Part shown: in pieces, positions 27,722-40,413 of the stretch
How the letters are laid out: every line of letters starts with the position of its first letter
Numbering within the stretch: position 1 is the stretch's first letter
Source: Bartonella henselae str. Houston-1
Lineage (GTDB): Bacteria > Pseudomonadota > Alphaproteobacteria > Rhizobiales > Rhizobiaceae
NCBI RefSeq assembly: GCF_000046705.1
Contig: NC_005956.1
Coordinates: 682,001 to 746,000, forward strand
Length of the DNA: 64,000 bases
Direction: 5' to 3'
The notes under the pieces: generated by a model
Database searches by the model: none
Seen by the model: the letters and a program-made list of their open reading frames with translations, nothing else
Told to the model about the DNA's origin: nothing
Made by a program: the position numbers and the translations under genes

Positions 27722-30700
27722 ATGGCTCAGACCCTAGCAATGACGTCTCAATTCAATGGTCGTAAGCGCGTACGCAAGTTTTTTGGTAAGATTCCTGAAG
27801 TGGCAGAAATGCCAAATCTTATTGAGGTTCAAAAAGCATCATATGATCAGTTTCTCATGATTGAGGAACCGAAAGGCGGGCGTCCAGATGAAGGCTTGCA
27901 GGCTGTTTTTAAATCGGTATTTCCTATTTCGGATTTTTCCGGTACAGCTATGCTCGAGTTTGTTGGTTATCAATTTGATTCACCAAAATTTGACGTTGAA
28001 GAATGTCGTCAACGTGATTTGACTTATGCTGCACCATTAAAGGTGATATTGCGTTTAATCGTTTTTGATGTTGATGAAGATACAGGTTCGAAAGATATCA
28101 AGGATATTAAAGAGCAAGGCGTTTATATGGGCGATATGCCTTTAATGACGACGAATGGTACCTTTATTGTTAATGGAACGGAGCGTGTTATTGTTTCACA
28201 AATGCATCGTTCTCCAGGTGTCTTTTTTGACCATGATAAAGGAAAATCACATTCATCAGGAAAGTTTCTTTTTGCTGCTCGTGTTATTCCTTATCGCGGT
28301 TCTTGGCTAGATATTGAATTTGATGCTAAGGACATCATTTATGCTCGTATTGATCGGCGGCGCAAAATTCCTGTTACAAGTCTTTTGATGGCATTAGGGA
28401 TGGATGCATCAGATATTTTGTCGACTTTTTATAATAAAGTTACCTATGAGCGAGATGGGGATGGATGGCGTATTCCTTATTCTGTTGATCGCTTTAAAGG
28501 CATGAAGCTTGTTTCTGATCTTATAGATGCCGACAGTGGTGAAGTTGTTGCAGAAGCTGGTAAAAAACTAACGGTTCGTGCAGCGAAGGCTTTAGCAGAA
28601 AAAGGTCTAAAGGCAGTTAAAGTCAGTGAAGACGATTTATTAGGATCCTATCTCGCAGAAGATATAGTTAATTACCAGACAGGTGAAATTTATCTTGAAG
28701 CTGGTGATGAAATTGACGAAAAAACGTTAAGAGTTTTGTTTGATGTTAATGCGGATCAAATCGATATTCTTGATATTGATCACATGAATATTGGGGCATA
28801 TATCCGTAATACTTTAAAAGTGGATAAAAATGAAAGTCGGCAAGATGCATTGTTTGATATCTATCGTGTAATGCGTCCAGGTGAGCCGCCAACAATGGAT
28901 ACAGCAGAAGCTATGTTCCATTCGTTATTTTTTGATCCGGAGCGTTATGATCTTTCCGCTGTTGGGCGTGTTAAGATGAATTTGCGTATGGATCTTGATT
29001 GTCCAGATACAGTCCGAGTTTTGCGTCAAGAAGATATTCTTGCTGTGGTTAAGATGTTGGTTGAATTGCGCGATGGCCGTGGTGAAATTGATGATATTGA
29101 TAATCTTGGCAATCGTCGCGTTCGTTCCGTCGGGGAGTTAATGGAAAATCAGTATCGCATTGGCTTACTTCGTATGGAGCGTGCGATAAAAGAGCGTATG
29201 TCCTCGGTTGAAATTGATACCGTCATGCCACAGGATTTGATTAACGCAAAGCCAGCTGCTGCAGCTGTTCGCGAATTTTTTGGGTCTTCGCAATTATCAC
29301 AGTTTATGGATCAAACCAACCCATTATCGGAAATTACCCATAAGCGGCGTCTTTCTGCTCTTGGTCCAGGTGGTTTAACCCGTGAACGGGCAGGTTTTGA
29401 AGTTCGTGACGTACATCCTACACATTATGGTCGTATTTGCCCGATTGAAACGCCGGAAGGTCCTAATATTGGTCTGATTAATTCCTTAGCAACCTTTGCG
29501 CGTGTTAATAAATATGGTTTTATTGAAAGTCCATACCGCAAAATTATTGATGGGAAAGTGACAACGGAAGTTATTTATCTTTCTGCTATGGAAGAGTCAA
29601 AACACTATGTGGCTCAGGCTAATTCTTCCTTAGATGCTGAAGGACGTTTGTCAGAAGAGTTTGTTGTTTGCCGTCATGCAGGTGAAGTTTTGATGGCTCC
29701 GCGCGATCATGTTGATTTGATGGATGTTTCACCAAAACAGTTGGTTTCAGTAGCTGCTGCTCTTATTCCGTTTTTGGAAAATGATGATGCGAATCGTGCG
29801 TTGATGGGATCTAATATGCAGCGTCAGGCAGTTCCACTTGTACGTGCTGAAGCACCATTTGTTGGTACGGGAATGGAGTCAATAGTAGCTCGCGATTCAG
29901 GAGCTGCTGTTGCTGCAAGGCGTAGTGGTATTGTTGATCAAGTTGATGCAACACGTATTGTTATTCGTGCGACAGAAGATTTAGATCCTTCAAAATCTGG
30001 TGTTGATATTTATCGTTTGCAGAAATTTCAGCGTTCTAATCAGTCTACTTGTATTAATCAACGTCCTCTTGTGCATGTTGGTGATCGGGTAGAAAAGGGC
30101 AATATCATTGCGGATGGTCCATCTACAGATCTTGGAGATCTCGCTCTTGGTCGGAATGTTCTTGTGGCATTTATGCCTTGGAATGGCTACAATTATGAAG
30201 ATTCTATTTTGCTTTCTGAACGTATTGTTGCTGATGATGTTTTTACCTCGATTCATATTGAGGAGTTTGAGGTTGCAGCACGTGATACAAAGCTTGGTCC
30301 TGAAGAAATTACGCGAGATATTCCTAATGTTGCAGAGGAAGCATTAAGGAATCTTGACGAAGCTGGAATTATCTATATTGGTGCTGAAGTTCAACCTGGT
30401 GATATTTTGGTTGGTAAGATTACCCCAAAGGGTGAAAGTCCCATGACACCGGAAGAGAAGCTTCTGCGTGCAATTTTTGGGGAAAAAGCTTCAGATGTTC
30501 GTGATACTTCTATGAGAATGCCTCCTGGGGCTTTTGGAACTGTTGTTGAAGTTCGTGTTTTTAATCGTCATGGTGTGGAAAAAGATGAGCGTGCGATGGC
30601 GATTGAACGCGAAGAAATTGAACGTTTAGCTAAAGATCGTGATGATGAGCAGTCGATTCTTGATCGCAATGTTTATGCACGTCTTACTGATATGTTGGTA

Positions 30701-31873
30701 GGTAAAGTTGCTGTGGAGGGCCCAAAAGGTTTTTCAAAAAACAAGAAGCTGGATACTACAATAATGGGGCATTATCCACGATCTCAGTGGTGGCAGTTTA
30801 CGGTTGAGGATGAAAAGCTTCAGAATGAAATTGAGGCTTTGCGTAATCAGTATGATGAATCGAAAGAAGCTTTGCAACGTCGTTTTATGGATAAAGTTGA
30901 AAAAGTTCAAAGAGGCGATGAAATGCCCCCTGGTGTCATGAAGATGGTAAAGGTTTTTGTGGCTGTGAAGCGTAAAATCCAACCAGGCGATAAGATGGCA
31001 GGACGTCATGGAAATAAGGGTGTTGTTTCACGTATTCTTCCAATAGAGGATATGCCATTTCTTGAAGATGGGACCCATGCTGATATCGTCTTGAATCCGC
31101 TCGGTGTGCCTAGTCGTATGAATGTTGGTCAAATTCTTGAGACACATCTTGGTTGGGCCTGTGCAGGTATGGGCAAGAAGATTGGCGATTTGGTGGACTT
31201 GTATCAAGAGACTGGTGATATACTTCCTTTGCGTCAGCGTATAGAGAATCTTATGCCTGATGATGATCATAATGAACCAGTGCGTCAGTATGATAATGAG
31301 AGCCTTTACAAATTGGCACTACAGATGAGGAAAGGTGTTTCAATTGCAACTCCTGTTTTTGACGGAGCACATGAAGCTGATATCAACATGATGCTGGAAG
31401 ATGCCGGTTTGGATAGCTCAGGGCAGGTTACGCTTTATGATGGTCGTACTGGAGAGCCTTTTGATCGTCCTGTGACGGTGGGGTATATTTATATGTTGAA
31501 ATTGCATCACCTTGTTGATGATAAGATTCATGCTCGGTCAATTGGACCATATTCGCTTGTTACGCAGCAACCATTAGGTGGTAAGGCGCAGTTTGGTGGT
31601 CAGCGTTTTGGTGAAATGGAGGTTTGGGCACTTGAAGCTTACGGTGCAGCATACACTTTGCAGGAGATGCTGACAGTGAAATCGGATGATGTAGCGGGGA
31701 GAACAAAAGTTTATGAGGCGATTGTGCGCGGTGATGATACATTCGAGGCAGGTATACCTGAGAGCTTTAATGTGTTAGTGAAAGAAATGCGTTCACTCGC
31801 TCTTAATGTAGAACTTGATGATGCGCGTGAGCTTATTGCACAACGTGCATTATCTGATACAACAGAACAATAA
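27722..31873 (+). CDS. rpoB: RNA polymerase beta subunit
   Basis: 1383 residues from ATG 27722 ([14 protein letters not shown]). Complete; includes the rifampicin pocket [29 protein letters not shown] with susceptible-type residues at the main resistance positions, and downstream [15 protein letters not shown] and [13 protein letters not shown] catalytic cleft regions. It forms half of the active-site cleft. An upstream TTG/ATG at 27695 would add nine residues but is not family-like. It is followed by rpoC after 175 bases, a longer gap than in many bacteria. Confidence 0.98.
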   Translation: MAQTLAMTSQFNGRKRVRKFFGKIPEVAEMPNLIEVQKASYDQFLMIEEPKGGRPDEGLQAVFKSVFPISDFSGTAMLEFVGYQFDSPKFDVEECRQRDLTYAAPLKVILRLIVFDVDEDTGSKDIKDIKEQGVYMGDMPLMTTNGTFIVNGTERVIVSQMHRSPGVFFDHDKGKSHSSGKFLFAARVIPYRGSWLDIEFDAKDIIYARIDRRRKIPVTSLLMALGMDASDILSTFYNKVTYERDGDGWRIPYSVDRFKGMKLVSDLIDADSGEVVAEAGKKLTVRAAKALAEKGLKAVKVSEDDLLGSYLAEDIVNYQTGEIYLEAGDEIDEKTLRVLFDVNADQIDILDIDHMNIGAYIRNTLKVDKNESRQDALFDIYRVMRPGEPPTMDTAEAMFHSLFFDPERYDLSAVGRVKMNLRMDLDCPDTVRVLRQEDILAVVKMLVELRDGRGEIDDIDNLGNRRVRSVGELMENQYRIGLLRMERAIKERMSSVEIDTVMPQDLINAKPAAAAVREFFGSSQLSQFMDQTNPLSEITHKRRLSALGPGGLTRERAGFEVRDVHPTHYGRICPIETPEGPNIGLINSLATFARVNKYGFIESPYRKIIDGKVTTEVIYLSAMEESKHYVAQANSSLDAEGRLSEEFVVCRHAGEVLMAPRDHVDLMDVSPKQLVSVAAALIPFLENDDANRALMGSNMQRQAVPLVRAEAPFVGTGMESIVARDSGAAVAARRSGIVDQVDATRIVIRATEDLDPSKSGVDIYRLQKFQRSNQSTCINQRPLVHVGDRVEKGNIIADGPSTDLGDLALGRNVLVAFMPWNGYNYEDSILLSERIVADDVFTSIHIEEFEVAARDTKLGPEEITRDIPNVAEEALRNLDEAGIIYIGAEVQPGDILVGKITPKGESPMTPEEKLLRAIFGEKASDVRDTSMRMPPGAFGTVVEVRVFNRHGVEKDERAMAIEREEIERLAKDRDDEQSILDRNVYARLTDMLVGKVAVEGPKGFSKNKKLDTTIMGHYPRSQWWQFTVEDEKLQNEIEALRNQYDESKEALQRRFMDKVEKVQRGDEMPPGVMKMVKVFVAVKRKIQPGDKMAGRHGNKGVVSRILPIEDMPFLEDGTHADIVLNPLGVPSRMNVGQILETHLGWACAGMGKKIGDLVDLYQETGDILPLRQRIENLMPDDDHNEPVRQYDNESLYKLALQMRKGVSIATPVFDGAHEADINMMLEDAGLDSSGQVTLYDGRTGEPFDRPVTVGYIYMLKLHHLVDDKIHARSIGPYSLVTQQPLGGKAQFGGQRFGEMEVWALEAYGAAYTLQEMLTVKSDDVAGRTKVYEAIVRGDDTFEAGIPESFNVLVKEMRSLALNVELDDARELIAQRALSDTTEQ

Positions 31874-32048
31874 TTCAACGAGCGCGCTGGAAAGAGTGCG
31901 CTCTGGTTGTCTTGAAAAGGCTAAATAAAGGAATTTCTATTAAGTTATTACAGACAGTTTAAAAAGTAAAAACAGGTTTTAAATAAGGTCTGTAATAAAA
32001 TTAATAAGATATTACAACAGGTTCTAAGAATCTTTGAAGGAGAACAGC

Positions 32049-35000
32049 ATGAACCACGAGGTCATGAATCTTTTCAATCCTCAGTCACCAGCGCAGACAT
32101 TTGACTCTATTCGTATTTCAATTGCGAGCCCTGAGAAGATTTTGTCTTGGTCGTATGGTGAGATCAAGAAGCCTGAAACTATTAATTATAGGACTTTTAA
32201 GCCAGAGCGTGATGGTCTTTTCTGTGCACGTATATTTGGTCCAATTAAAGACTATGAATGTCTATGCGGTAAATATAAACGCATGAAATATAAAGGCATT
32301 ATCTGTGAGAAATGTGGTGTAGAAGTTACTCTTTCACGTGTACGTCGTGAGCGTATGGGCCATATTGAACTTGCAGCACCTGTCGCACATATCTGGTTCC
32401 TTAAATCATTACCAGGTCGCATTTCTACACTTTTAGATTTGACTTTGAAAGATATTGAGCGAGTTCTCTATTTTGAAAATTATATTGTCACAGAGCCAGG
32501 GCTGACATCCCTTAAGCTCCATCAGCTTCTTTCTGAAGAAGAATATATGCTGGCTATTGATGAGTTCGGGGAAGATCAGTTCACAGCCATGATTGGTGCA
32601 GAGGCTATTTACGAACTTCTAGCTAGTATGGAGTTAGAAAAAATTGCCAATGATTTGCGTGCCGAATTGTCCGAGACAACTTCGGAATTAAAACAGAAAA
32701 AGCTCATTAAACGGCTTAAGATTGTTGAAAATTTTCTTGAATCTGGCAATAGACCAGAGTGGATGATTATGAAAACGATACCGGTTATTCCACCGGATTT
32801 ACGTCCATTGGTTCCACTTGACGGTGGTCGTTTTGCTACGTCCGATTTGAATGATCTTTATCGGCGGGTTATAAATCGTAATAATCGATTGAAACGACTT
32901 ATTGAATTGCGGGCCCCAGGAATTATTGTACGCAATGAAAAGCGTATGGTGCAAGAAGCTGTTGATGCATTATTTGATAATGGTCGTCGTGGGCGTGTAA
33001 TTACTGGAGCCAATAAGCGTCCACTAAAATCTCTTTCAGATATGCTAAAGGGTAAGCAAGGACGTTTCCGTCAAAACTTACTTGGAAAGCGTGTTGATTA
33101 CTCGGGGCGTTCTGTTATTGTCACAGGTCCTGAATTGAAATTACATCAATGTGGTCTTCCTAAGAAAATGGCTCTCGAATTATTTAAGCCATTTATTTAT
33201 GCACGGCTTGATGCAAAGGGGTATTCATCAACTGTAAAACAGGCAAAGAAGCTTGTTGAAAAAGAGCATCCAGAAGTTTGGGATATCTTGGATGAGGTTA
33301 TTCGTGAACATCCTGTTTTGCTTAATCGTGCACCAACATTGCACCGTTTGGGGATTCAAGCTTTTGAACCTGTTTTGATTGAAGGGAAAGCTATACAGCT
33401 TCATCCATTGGTATGTACTGCTTTTAATGCCGATTTTGATGGAGATCAGATGGCGGTCCACGTTCCACTTTCTCTTGAAGCACAGCTTGAAGCGCGTGTT
33501 TTGATGATGTCGACCAATAATATTCTTCATCCAGCCAATGGTGCCCCAATTATTGTTCCATCACAGGATATGGTTCTTGGTCTTTACTATCTTTCGATTG
33601 TTTCTGAAAAAGAACCGGGCGAGGGGATGGTTTTTTCCGATATAGGCGAACTTCATCACGCCTTGGAAAATAAGGTTGTAACTCTTCACACGAAGATCAA
33701 AGGCCGCGTTAAAAATATCGATAAGGATGGAAAAGAAGTTGCTAAGCTTTATGATACAACACCTGGTCGTTTGATCATTGGGGAGCTTTTACCGAAAAAT
33801 CCAAGTATCTCCTTTGATATTGTTAATCAAGAAATGACTAAAAAGAACATTTCTAAAATGATTGACCAAGTTTATCGACACTGTGGGCAAAAAGAAACGG
33901 TTATTTTTTGTGACCGTATTATGCAGCTTGGCTTTTCTCATGCTTGTCGTGCGGGAATATCATTTGGTAAGGACGATATGCTTATTCCTGATAGCAAGTT
34001 GCGTTTGGTTGCAGAAACGGAAGCTTTGGCTAAAGAGTATGAACAACAATATAATGATGGTCTCATTACACAAGGTGAAAAATATAACAAAGTTGTAGAT
34101 GCTTGGGGTAAATGTACGGATCGTGTTGCCGACGAAATGATGAAACGTATTCAAGCTGTCGAATTTGATCCTAAAACAGGTCGTCAGCGGCCAATGAATT
34201 CGATCTATATGATGTCACATTCTGGTGCGCGTGGTTCTGCTAACCAGATGAAACAGTTGGCTGGTATGCGTGGGTTGATGGCAAAACCCTCAGGTGAAAT
34301 TATTGAAACACCGATCATTTCAAACTTTAAGGAAGGTCTTACTGTTAACGAGTACTTTAACTCGACTCACGGTGCACGTAAAGGACTTGCTGATACTGCA
34401 TTAAAAACTGCCAACTCTGGTTATCTCACACGGCGTCTTGTTGATGTTGCACAGGATGCTATTATTTCAGCAGTTGATTGTGGTACTGCAAAGGGGTTGA
34501 CTATGCAGCCAATTGTTGATGCTGGACAAATCGTTGCGTCTCTTGGGCAAAGAATTCTTGGTCGCACAGCGCTTGTTGATATTCTACATCCAGTTTCTGG
34601 AGAGGTTATTCTTGAAGGTGGTGCGATGATTGAAGAGGCTGATGTTGCTAAGATTGAAGAAGCCGGAATTCAGTCTGTTCAAATCCGCTCTGCTTTGACA
34701 TGTGAAACGCGTCTTGGTGTTTGTGCCAAATGCTATGGTCGTGATTTGGCACGCGGGACACCGGTTAATCAGGGTGAGGCAGTTGGTGTTATTGCCGCTC
34801 AGTCGATTGGAGAACCTGGAACTCAGCTTACTATGCGTACTTTCCACTTGGGAGGAACGGCGCAAGTTGTTGATTCATCTCATTTAGAGGCCTCTTATGA
34901 AGGTACAGTAGAGATTCGTAATCGCAATGTGGTTCGCAATTCTGAAGGCCATTTAGTGGTTATGGGACGTAATATGGCTATCCTTATCAAGGATGGATCT

Positions 35001-36257
35001 GGAAAAGAGCGTGTTGTACATCGTATTAGCTATGGTGCACATATTTTTGTTGATGATGGTGATGTTGTTAAATGTGGCCAGCGTATCGCAGAATGGGATC
35101 CTTATACGCGTCCAATTCTCACTGAAGTTGAAGGATATGTAGGTTTTGAGGATATGATTGATGGTTTATCAGTTACTGAAACGGCTGATGAATCTACAGG
35201 GATCACGAAACGCTTAGTGATTGATTGGCGTGCTAATCCAAGGGGAGCTGATCTAAAACCAGCTATTATCATCCATGCAGATAAGAAAGGTGAGGCTATT
35301 GCCAAATATAAGGGAGCTGAAGCCCGTTACATGATGTCAGTGGAGACTATTCTTTCTGTTGAGCCTGGTTCTCATGTTAAGGCGGGTGATGTTATTGCGC
35401 GTTTGCCAATGGAAAGTGCCAAGACAAAAGATATTACAGGTGGTCTCCCACGTGTGGCTGAGCTTTTTGAAGCGCGGCGTCCAAAGGATCATGCTATTAT
35501 TGCTGAAGTCAGTGGTACAATACGATTTGGTCGTGGTTATAAGAATAAGCGTCGTATTATTATTGAACCAAATGATGAAACTCTTGAGCCAGTAGAATAT
35601 TTGATTCCAAAGGGTAAGTTGTTTCACTTCCAAGAAGGTGACCAAATTGAAAAAGGAGATTATATCCTCGATGGTAATCCAGCTCCTCATGATATTTTGG
35701 CGATTAAAGGTGTTGAAGCTTTGGCGTCTTATCTTGTTAATGAAATTCAAGAGGTTTACCGTTTGCAGGGCGTTTTAATTAATGATAAGCACATTGAAGT
35801 GATTGTTCGTCAGATGTTGCAAAAAGTTGAAATTACTGAATCGGGAGATTCTGGTTATATTCCAGGTGATCACGTTGATCGTATTGAATTAGATGAAATC
35901 AATGATAATTTGCTTGCAGAAGGAAAAAGACCAGCCTCTGGTAATCCTATACTGCTTGGGATTACAAAAGCATCTCTTCAAACACCCTCCTTTATTTCAG
36001 CGGCATCATTTCAGGAAACAACTCGAGTACTTACGGAGGCAGCGGTTTCTGGAAAGATTGATACTTTGCAAGGTCTTAAGGAGAATGTTATTGTCGGTCG
36101 TCTTATTCCTGCGGGTACAGGCGGTACGATTGCTCAAATCCGTCGTATTGCTGCAGTTCGTGATGATTTGATTGTTGATGAACAGCGCAAGTCTGGTAAT
36201 AACGAAGTAGCTAAAGCTATGTTAACAAACATGACAACTGTTACAACTGTTGAATAA
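32049..36257 (+). CDS. rpoC: RNA polymerase beta' subunit
   Basis: 1402 residues from ATG 32049 ([12 protein letters not shown]), with AAGGAGAACAGC upstream. Zinc ribbon [20 protein letters not shown], catalytic NADFDGDQM (Asp462, Asp464, Asp466 bind Mg), trigger-loop region, and second zinc site [15 protein letters not shown]. Complete. It ends the operon: a strong terminator follows. The rpsL-rpsG-fusA str genes, often next, are not here. Confidence 0.98.
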   Translation: MNHEVMNLFNPQSPAQTFDSIRISIASPEKILSWSYGEIKKPETINYRTFKPERDGLFCARIFGPIKDYECLCGKYKRMKYKGIICEKCGVEVTLSRVRRERMGHIELAAPVAHIWFLKSLPGRISTLLDLTLKDIERVLYFENYIVTEPGLTSLKLHQLLSEEEYMLAIDEFGEDQFTAMIGAEAIYELLASMELEKIANDLRAELSETTSELKQKKLIKRLKIVENFLESGNRPEWMIMKTIPVIPPDLRPLVPLDGGRFATSDLNDLYRRVINRNNRLKRLIELRAPGIIVRNEKRMVQEAVDALFDNGRRGRVITGANKRPLKSLSDMLKGKQGRFRQNLLGKRVDYSGRSVIVTGPELKLHQCGLPKKMALELFKPFIYARLDAKGYSSTVKQAKKLVEKEHPEVWDILDEVIREHPVLLNRAPTLHRLGIQAFEPVLIEGKAIQLHPLVCTAFNADFDGDQMAVHVPLSLEAQLEARVLMMSTNNILHPANGAPIIVPSQDMVLGLYYLSIVSEKEPGEGMVFSDIGELHHALENKVVTLHTKIKGRVKNIDKDGKEVAKLYDTTPGRLIIGELLPKNPSISFDIVNQEMTKKNISKMIDQVYRHCGQKETVIFCDRIMQLGFSHACRAGISFGKDDMLIPDSKLRLVAETEALAKEYEQQYNDGLITQGEKYNKVVDAWGKCTDRVADEMMKRIQAVEFDPKTGRQRPMNSIYMMSHSGARGSANQMKQLAGMRGLMAKPSGEIIETPIISNFKEGLTVNEYFNSTHGARKGLADTALKTANSGYLTRRLVDVAQDAIISAVDCGTAKGLTMQPIVDAGQIVASLGQRILGRTALVDILHPVSGEVILEGGAMIEEADVAKIEEAGIQSVQIRSALTCETRLGVCAKCYGRDLARGTPVNQGEAVGVIAAQSIGEPGTQLTMRTFHLGGTAQVVDSSHLEASYEGTVEIRNRNVVRNSEGHLVVMGRNMAILIKDGSGKERVVHRISYGAHIFVDDGDVVKCGQRIAEWDPYTRPILTEVEGYVGFEDMIDGLSVTETADESTGITKRLVIDWRANPRGADLKPAIIIHADKKGEAIAKYKGAEARYMMSVETILSVEPGSHVKAGDVIARLPMESAKTKDITGGLPRVAELFEARRPKDHAIIAEVSGTIRFGRGYKNKRRIIIEPNDETLEPVEYLIPKGKLFHFQEGDQIEKGDYILDGNPAPHDILAIKGVEALASYLVNEIQEVYRLQGVLINDKHIEVIVRQMLQKVEITESGDSGYIPGDHVDRIELDEINDNLLAEGKRPASGNPILLGITKASLQTPSFISAASFQETTRVLTEAAVSGKIDTLQGLKENVIVGRLIPAGTGGTIAQIRRIAAVRDDLIVDEQRKSGNNEVAKAMLTNMTTVTTVE

Positions 36258-36280
36258 TTTCGATATGTGCCGGCAGTGGT

Positions 36281-36315
36281 AAAAAACGCCTAAATAGAGA
36301 TTTAGGCGTTTTTTT
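36281..36315 (+). terminator. Strong intrinsic terminator of the rpoBC operon
   Basis: About 14 paired positions: AAAAACGCCTAAAT (36282-36295) and ATTTAGGCGTTTTT (36300-36313), loop AGAG, with a T run. It lies 24 bases after the rpoC stop. Confidence 0.95.
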
Positions 36316-36856
36316 AAGTCTGAAAATGCAAAAATAGTGTTTTTTCCTGAAAAATGCGATTGTAAAAACGATAAGTGATAGTTGTTTCAAGCACTTTTAA
36401 AGCTTATTGTACTTATGGCATTTTCTTATGAGGAGAGGAATCTTTTCTGTTTCTCCATTTATAAAGTTCCTCATTTATAGCAATCAGCTGGAAATTTTAC
36501 TTTCAATAGTTTAAAGTTGAAAAATGCGTAAAGCTAATATGCTTAGATGCCAGGAGTTAAGGATAAAGGATAAATTGTCTGCAAAAAAGGTAGGTGTTGG
36601 TTTTGAATAACTTTAGAATTTTTTTATGAATATCTTCTATAAAGATTGAAAAGGCATTATAATGAACACTAAAAAATTCTTATTGTAATTCAAAAAATAA
36701 TTGATTTTCTGCTATACAATGCTTGTATGGCCGGAGACCTTTATCTTTCTCCTATTAAAAAATGCAAGAAAATAGAGAATAAAACACTGACTGAAATTTT
36801 GTAAAAAACAGATATATTTCTGTAAAGAGTGTGGTTTATGAAGACAGAATGATAGA
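36316..36856. other. AT-rich gap before the MerR gene, no gene recognised
   Basis: 541 bases with stops in all frames. The only structure seen is a small tandem motif AAGGATAAAGGATAAA near 36561 and long A/T runs. The MerR promoter must lie at the right end. A four-codon frame (ATG 36838, TGA 36850) ends just before the MerR ATG and could act as a translational lead-in. Nothing else was seen. Confidence 0.45.
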
Positions 36857-37243
36857 ATGTACGGATATTATTCAATTGGTGAATTGACAAAGGAATTTTC
36901 AATAACTGCTCGGACGCTACGTTATTATGAAGAAGAAGGACTTCTTGTGCCCTGCCGGCATGGAAGTGCACGATTTTATACGCAAACAGATCGTCATAAA
37001 TTAAAACAAATACTGCGTGCTAAAAGAGTTAAATTTTCTTTGTCTGAAATATCCGAGATGTTAAGCATGGTTGGAAAACCGCCGACTGATGAGAAAAAGC
37101 TTAAGGAATTAATTGCAGGGGTTAATAAAAAACGGGCTGATTTACAGCAGATGCAACGCGATATTGATGATTTTCTGCATGATTTAGAACGCATCGAGGA
37201 AACTTTATTTGAGAGTTTAGCCGAATTGGGGGTTAATCGTTGA
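36857..37243 (+). CDS. MerR-family transcriptional regulator
   Basis: 128 residues. N-terminal MerR helix-turn-helix YSIGELTKEFSITARTLRYY with the EEEGLL wing, then a coiled-coil dimerisation helix (about 75-120, KKLKELIAGVNKKRADLQQM). No conserved metal-binding cysteines: only one Cys (PCRHG), so it is not a typical metal sensor. It resembles the LiuR-like branch that controls amino-acid or fatty-acid degradation, but the ligand is unknown. Nitroreductase lies 223 bases downstream and may be a target. There is no strong ribosome binding site, only GAATGATAGA upstream. Confidence 0.85.
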   Translation: MYGYYSIGELTKEFSITARTLRYYEEEGLLVPCRHGSARFYTQTDRHKLKQILRAKRVKFSLSEISEMLSMVGKPPTDEKKLKELIAGVNKKRADLQQMQRDIDDFLHDLERIEETLFESLAELGVNR

Positions 37244-37466
37244 TTTTAAAATATATTTCATTTACTCATCTTTGAGGATTGCCTTTCTCTTAAAAGAGAG
37301 AGGCTTTATTGTTCTCTCATGATAGACATGAACAGAGTGTGAAATGTGTCAGTCATTTGGGAGGAGTAGTCTAACTAAAAGAGCTGCAAAATTTTTTGCA
37401 ATGCATTGATGTTAAATGAGAAAACAATAATATTCAAATTTATTTTTTAAGAAGAAAGTAAAAACA

Positions 37467-38156
37467 ATGGCGGATGCTCCTATTGATATTTTCCAATCTA
37501 TTCTGTCGCGAAAGTCAATACGGGCTTTTACTGACCAGCCTGTTACACAGGAAACGATTAGAGAAATTTTAAAACTTGCAGCACGTGCGCCATCTGGAAC
37601 AAATCTCCAGCCGTGGCAAGTGATTGTTTTGACGGGAAAAATATTACAGAAAGTAGGACAAGAACTTTCACAACTTGTCCTTTCAGGAATAAAAGGAGAG
37701 CGTGAATATCATTATTATCCACGTCAATGGCGTGAACCTTATCTTTCAAGGCGTCGGAAGGTTGGTTTGGATCTTTATAAGAGCCTTGGAATTCAAAAGG
37801 GTGATCAGGAAAAAATGCTTCATCAGAAGGCAAAAAATTTTTTATTTTATGGTGCACCTGTGGGATTATTGTTCACAATAGATCATGACATGGAAATGGG
37901 AAGCTGGCTTGATTTAGGCATGTTTATGCAGACTATTATGCTAGCAGCGCGTGGGTTTGGATTAGATACGTGTGCTCAAGCAGCTTTTGCTGATTATCAT
38001 AAACAAATTCGTTCACTTTTGTCTGTGCCTTCTGATCGACATATTATCTGTGGTATGGCACTCGGCTATCGCGATATGAACGCACCAGAAAACAATTTTG
38101 AAACTGAACGCGAACCAATCGATAATTTTGTACATTTTATTAAATCATACCCATAG
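37467..38156 (+). CDS. Nitroreductase-family FMN oxidoreductase
   Basis: 229 residues. FMN-binding signature SRKSIRAFTDQPVTQE at the N-terminus, AARAPSGTNLQPWQVIVLTG, then GMFMQTIMLAARGFGLDTCA and a C-terminal ALGYRDMNAPEN loop. The family reduces nitro compounds, quinones or other substrates with NAD(P)H; the true substrate is not visible. AAGAAAGTAAAAACA precedes the ATG. Placed between a MerR regulator and sdaA. Confidence 0.88.
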   Translation: MADAPIDIFQSILSRKSIRAFTDQPVTQETIREILKLAARAPSGTNLQPWQVIVLTGKILQKVGQELSQLVLSGIKGEREYHYYPRQWREPYLSRRRKVGLDLYKSLGIQKGDQEKMLHQKAKNFLFYGAPVGLLFTIDHDMEMGSWLDLGMFMQTIMLAARGFGLDTCAQAAFADYHKQIRSLLSVPSDRHIICGMALGYRDMNAPENNFETEREPIDNFVHFIKSYP

Positions 38157-38346
38157 AATGTTTTCGTGTAATTGAGCATAAAAATTTTAAGACATTGAAG
38201 TCCATATGAAAAATATTTCGGTGGGAATTCTTATTCTTATTTCATTTTAATATTGCATCTTAACACTTATTTTACTACGTTTGGTGCATCAAAAGAATGA
38301 TTGTTCGGGGTGTCGGGGGTCATTGTCAGTTTTTTGAAGGTTGGCT
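38157..38346. other. Spacer after nitroreductase
   Basis: No gene or clear hairpin seen. Together with the small ORF that follows, it forms a gap of about 350 bases between the nitroreductase gene and sdaA. Confidence 0.4.
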
Positions 38347-38442
38347 ATGGAAAGCGCTATAGAAAGAAAGTGTTGGATAGTAGCAAGACGAGCAACATTC
38401 GTTTTTATTGCTGTTATTTTCTTAGCTTATCTCGCTATTTAG
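38347..38442 (+). CDS. Possible 31-residue single-pass membrane peptide
   Basis: ATG 38347 with GAAGG six bases upstream (38336-38340), an unusually good ribosome binding site. The frame encodes a polar, basic start (MESAIERKCWIVARRA) and then one hydrophobic helix (TFVFIAVIFLAYLAI) before TAG at 38440-38442. The charge distribution fits an inner-membrane peptide with the N-terminus in the cytoplasm. It sits 67 bases before sdaA. Not a recognised family; it could also be a chance frame or the end of a decayed gene. Confidence 0.4.
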   Translation: MESAIERKCWIVARRATFVFIAVIFLAYLAI

Positions 38443-38509
38443 TTTTAAATGGGACAAAAGTGATAAAAAGGCGTGCCCCCAAAATTCATATTTGATTTTG
38501 AGGTGATTG

Positions 38510-39907
38510 GTGTTTTTATCTGTTTTTGAACTTTTTAAAATTGGTATTGGTCCATCCAGCTCCCATACGATGGGGCCGATGACTGCTGCTAATATGTTTT
38601 TGCGAGAGATTATGAGATGCAATTTTTTAAGATCATCTCATACTGGGATTTCTCATATACGTGTCTATCTTTATGGTTCATTAGCTTTTACGGGAGTTGG
38701 TCATGCTACAGATAGAGCTGTTATATTAGGACTTTTAGGAGAAGAAGCCGCAACTGTTAATCCTGATAATATAGATATACTGTTAGAAAAGGTTACACGT
38801 GAAAAGAAAGTGCAACCAGACGGCCATCCTGCTTATTGGTTTAATTTGCAAAGTGATCTTATTTTTAAACGAAAGGAAGTTTTACCTGGACATACTAATG
38901 GACTTGCGTTTGAAGGGCTTGATGCTGATGGGAACGTTCTTTTGAGGCAGACTTATTATTCTATCGGTGGTGGTTTTGTGGTGACTGAGGATGAATTAAA
39001 CTGTATAAATGGTAATACGCAATCAAAAACTTCTAAGGTACCATATCCTTTTGATTCTGCGCGTAAAATGTTATCAATGGCAGAAAAATCAGGGTTATCA
39101 ATTGCTGAAATGAAGCGCTTAAATGAAGAGACAAAGATGGAGCGTTCTGCGCTTAATACAGGCCTTGATAATATTTTTTCAGCGATAACAAAATGCATTG
39201 ATAGAGGTCTTTCACAAGAAGGTGAGTTACCAGGTGGATTGCGTGTTTCAAGGCGTGCTAAAAAACTATATGAAACGCTTTTGGAAAACCAGAAGAAAAA
39301 TCGCAATTATCCACTTTTAGCAAATGATTGGCTTTCAGTATATGCCATAGCAGTGAATGAGGAAAACGCCGCTGGTGGTCGTGTTGTTACGGCACCGACG
39401 AATGGTGCAGCTGGTGTTGTGCCTGCAGTTTTGCGTTATTATCTTCAGTTTAATGATAATTCAGATCAAGAAGGAATACATAATTTTTTGTTGACAGCAG
39501 CAGCTATTGGTGGTGTCATCAAGCATAATGCCTCTATTTCTGGTGCAGAAGTGGGTTGTCAAGGTGAAGTGGGAACAGCATCTTCAATGGCAGCTGCAGG
39601 ATTGACAGCTGTGTTAGGTGGTACACCGGCTCAAATTGAAAACGCAGCAGAGATTGCACTTGAGCATCATTTGGGAATGACGTGTGATCCGGTTGCAGGT
39701 CTTGTACAGATTCCTTGCATTGAACGCAATGCGATGGGGGCCGTTAAGGCGGTAACAGCTTCTTCTCTTGCGTTGCATGGTAATGGGAAGCATTTTGTTT
39801 CTCTTGATGCTTGTATAGAAACAATGCGTCAGACCGGACATGATATGAGTGAACGCTATAAAGAAACGAGTAAAGCTGGTCTCGCAGTTAATGCAATATC
39901 CTGTTAA
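38510..39907 (+). CDS. sdaA: L-serine ammonia-lyase (single-chain, iron-sulfur)
   Basis: 465 residues from GTG 38510 ([19 protein letters not shown]), chosen because GAGG lies about six bases upstream; a TTG directly before is the alternative. The SSSHTMGP signature is near residue 16. The C-terminal catalytic domain has cysteines that bind the 4Fe-4S cluster ([29 protein letters not shown]). It deaminates L-serine to pyruvate, linking amino-acid use to central carbon metabolism. No regulator or transporter is adjacent. Confidence 0.95.
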   Translation: MFLSVFELFKIGIGPSSSHTMGPMTAANMFLREIMRCNFLRSSHTGISHIRVYLYGSLAFTGVGHATDRAVILGLLGEEAATVNPDNIDILLEKVTREKKVQPDGHPAYWFNLQSDLIFKRKEVLPGHTNGLAFEGLDADGNVLLRQTYYSIGGGFVVTEDELNCINGNTQSKTSKVPYPFDSARKMLSMAEKSGLSIAEMKRLNEETKMERSALNTGLDNIFSAITKCIDRGLSQEGELPGGLRVSRRAKKLYETLLENQKKNRNYPLLANDWLSVYAIAVNEENAAGGRVVTAPTNGAAGVVPAVLRYYLQFNDNSDQEGIHNFLLTAAAIGGVIKHNASISGAEVGCQGEVGTASSMAAAGLTAVLGGTPAQIENAAEIALEHHLGMTCDPVAGLVQIPCIERNAMGAVKAVTASSLALHGNGKHFVSLDACIETMRQTGHDMSERYKETSKAGLAVNAISC

Positions 39908-40413
39908 AGTGTAAAAACAATATTTAATCGGATAAATTTTTTGCAACTTGTTGGTTGATAAGAGAATCGCATTTTAAAATGATTTTATTTATTGAAAAGA
40001 ACAAAAGTTTAAAAGACTACGTAGGCAATTTATACAATGTCTATCTACGTTGAGGGGAAGCTTTGTATGTCATTGAAGAGAAGTTTCCTTATTTCATTGG
40101 ATTATTCACGACAATATTCAATAAGAAGGGCTTGTCTCCAATGGGGAAGTACCTTTTTATAAAAAGGTATGTAGGCTAATGTTTGATATTAAATCCAAAA
40201 TAATCTAAGATTTAGTGCTTTGACGTATTTTTTTAGGGCGGTTTTATTGAAAAGCTGAAAATGCCTATTTCAGAGAGTTTGACAGAAATTTTCACTACAA
40301 TTCTTATAAGTTTAAGGAAGAAATGCATTTGTGAGAAGTTTTTAAAGATTGTAGATAATGGGGTGTGAAAACTTTTATTAACAAAATAATCCTTATGGAA
40401 ATTATTTATAGAA
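39908..40413. other. Convergent gap between sdaA and the 92-residue protein; palindrome present
   Basis: 506 bases between convergent genes, with no gene recognised. Notable: inverted repeat ACGTAG/CTACGT around 40020-40051, and a perfect 20-base palindrome at 40150-40169 (TACCTTTTTA then its complement). The palindrome would form a hairpin on either strand with A and T flanks, so a bidirectional terminator is the simplest reading; neither side has a long T run. A 104-codon minus-strand frame at 40233-40547 overlaps the small gene and lacks support. Confidence 0.5.

Noticed and set aside
29280..29400. Possible rifampicin-resistance changes in RpoB
   Set aside because: The readable resistance-region residues match the susceptible pattern.
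35337..35750. 137-codon minus-strand frame inside rpoC
   Set aside because: Antisense shadow of rpoC without a ribosome binding site or family features.
38301..38495. 64-codon plus-strand frame upstream of sdaA
   Set aside because: No good ribosome binding site or family features; the 31-codon frame at 38347 is better supported.
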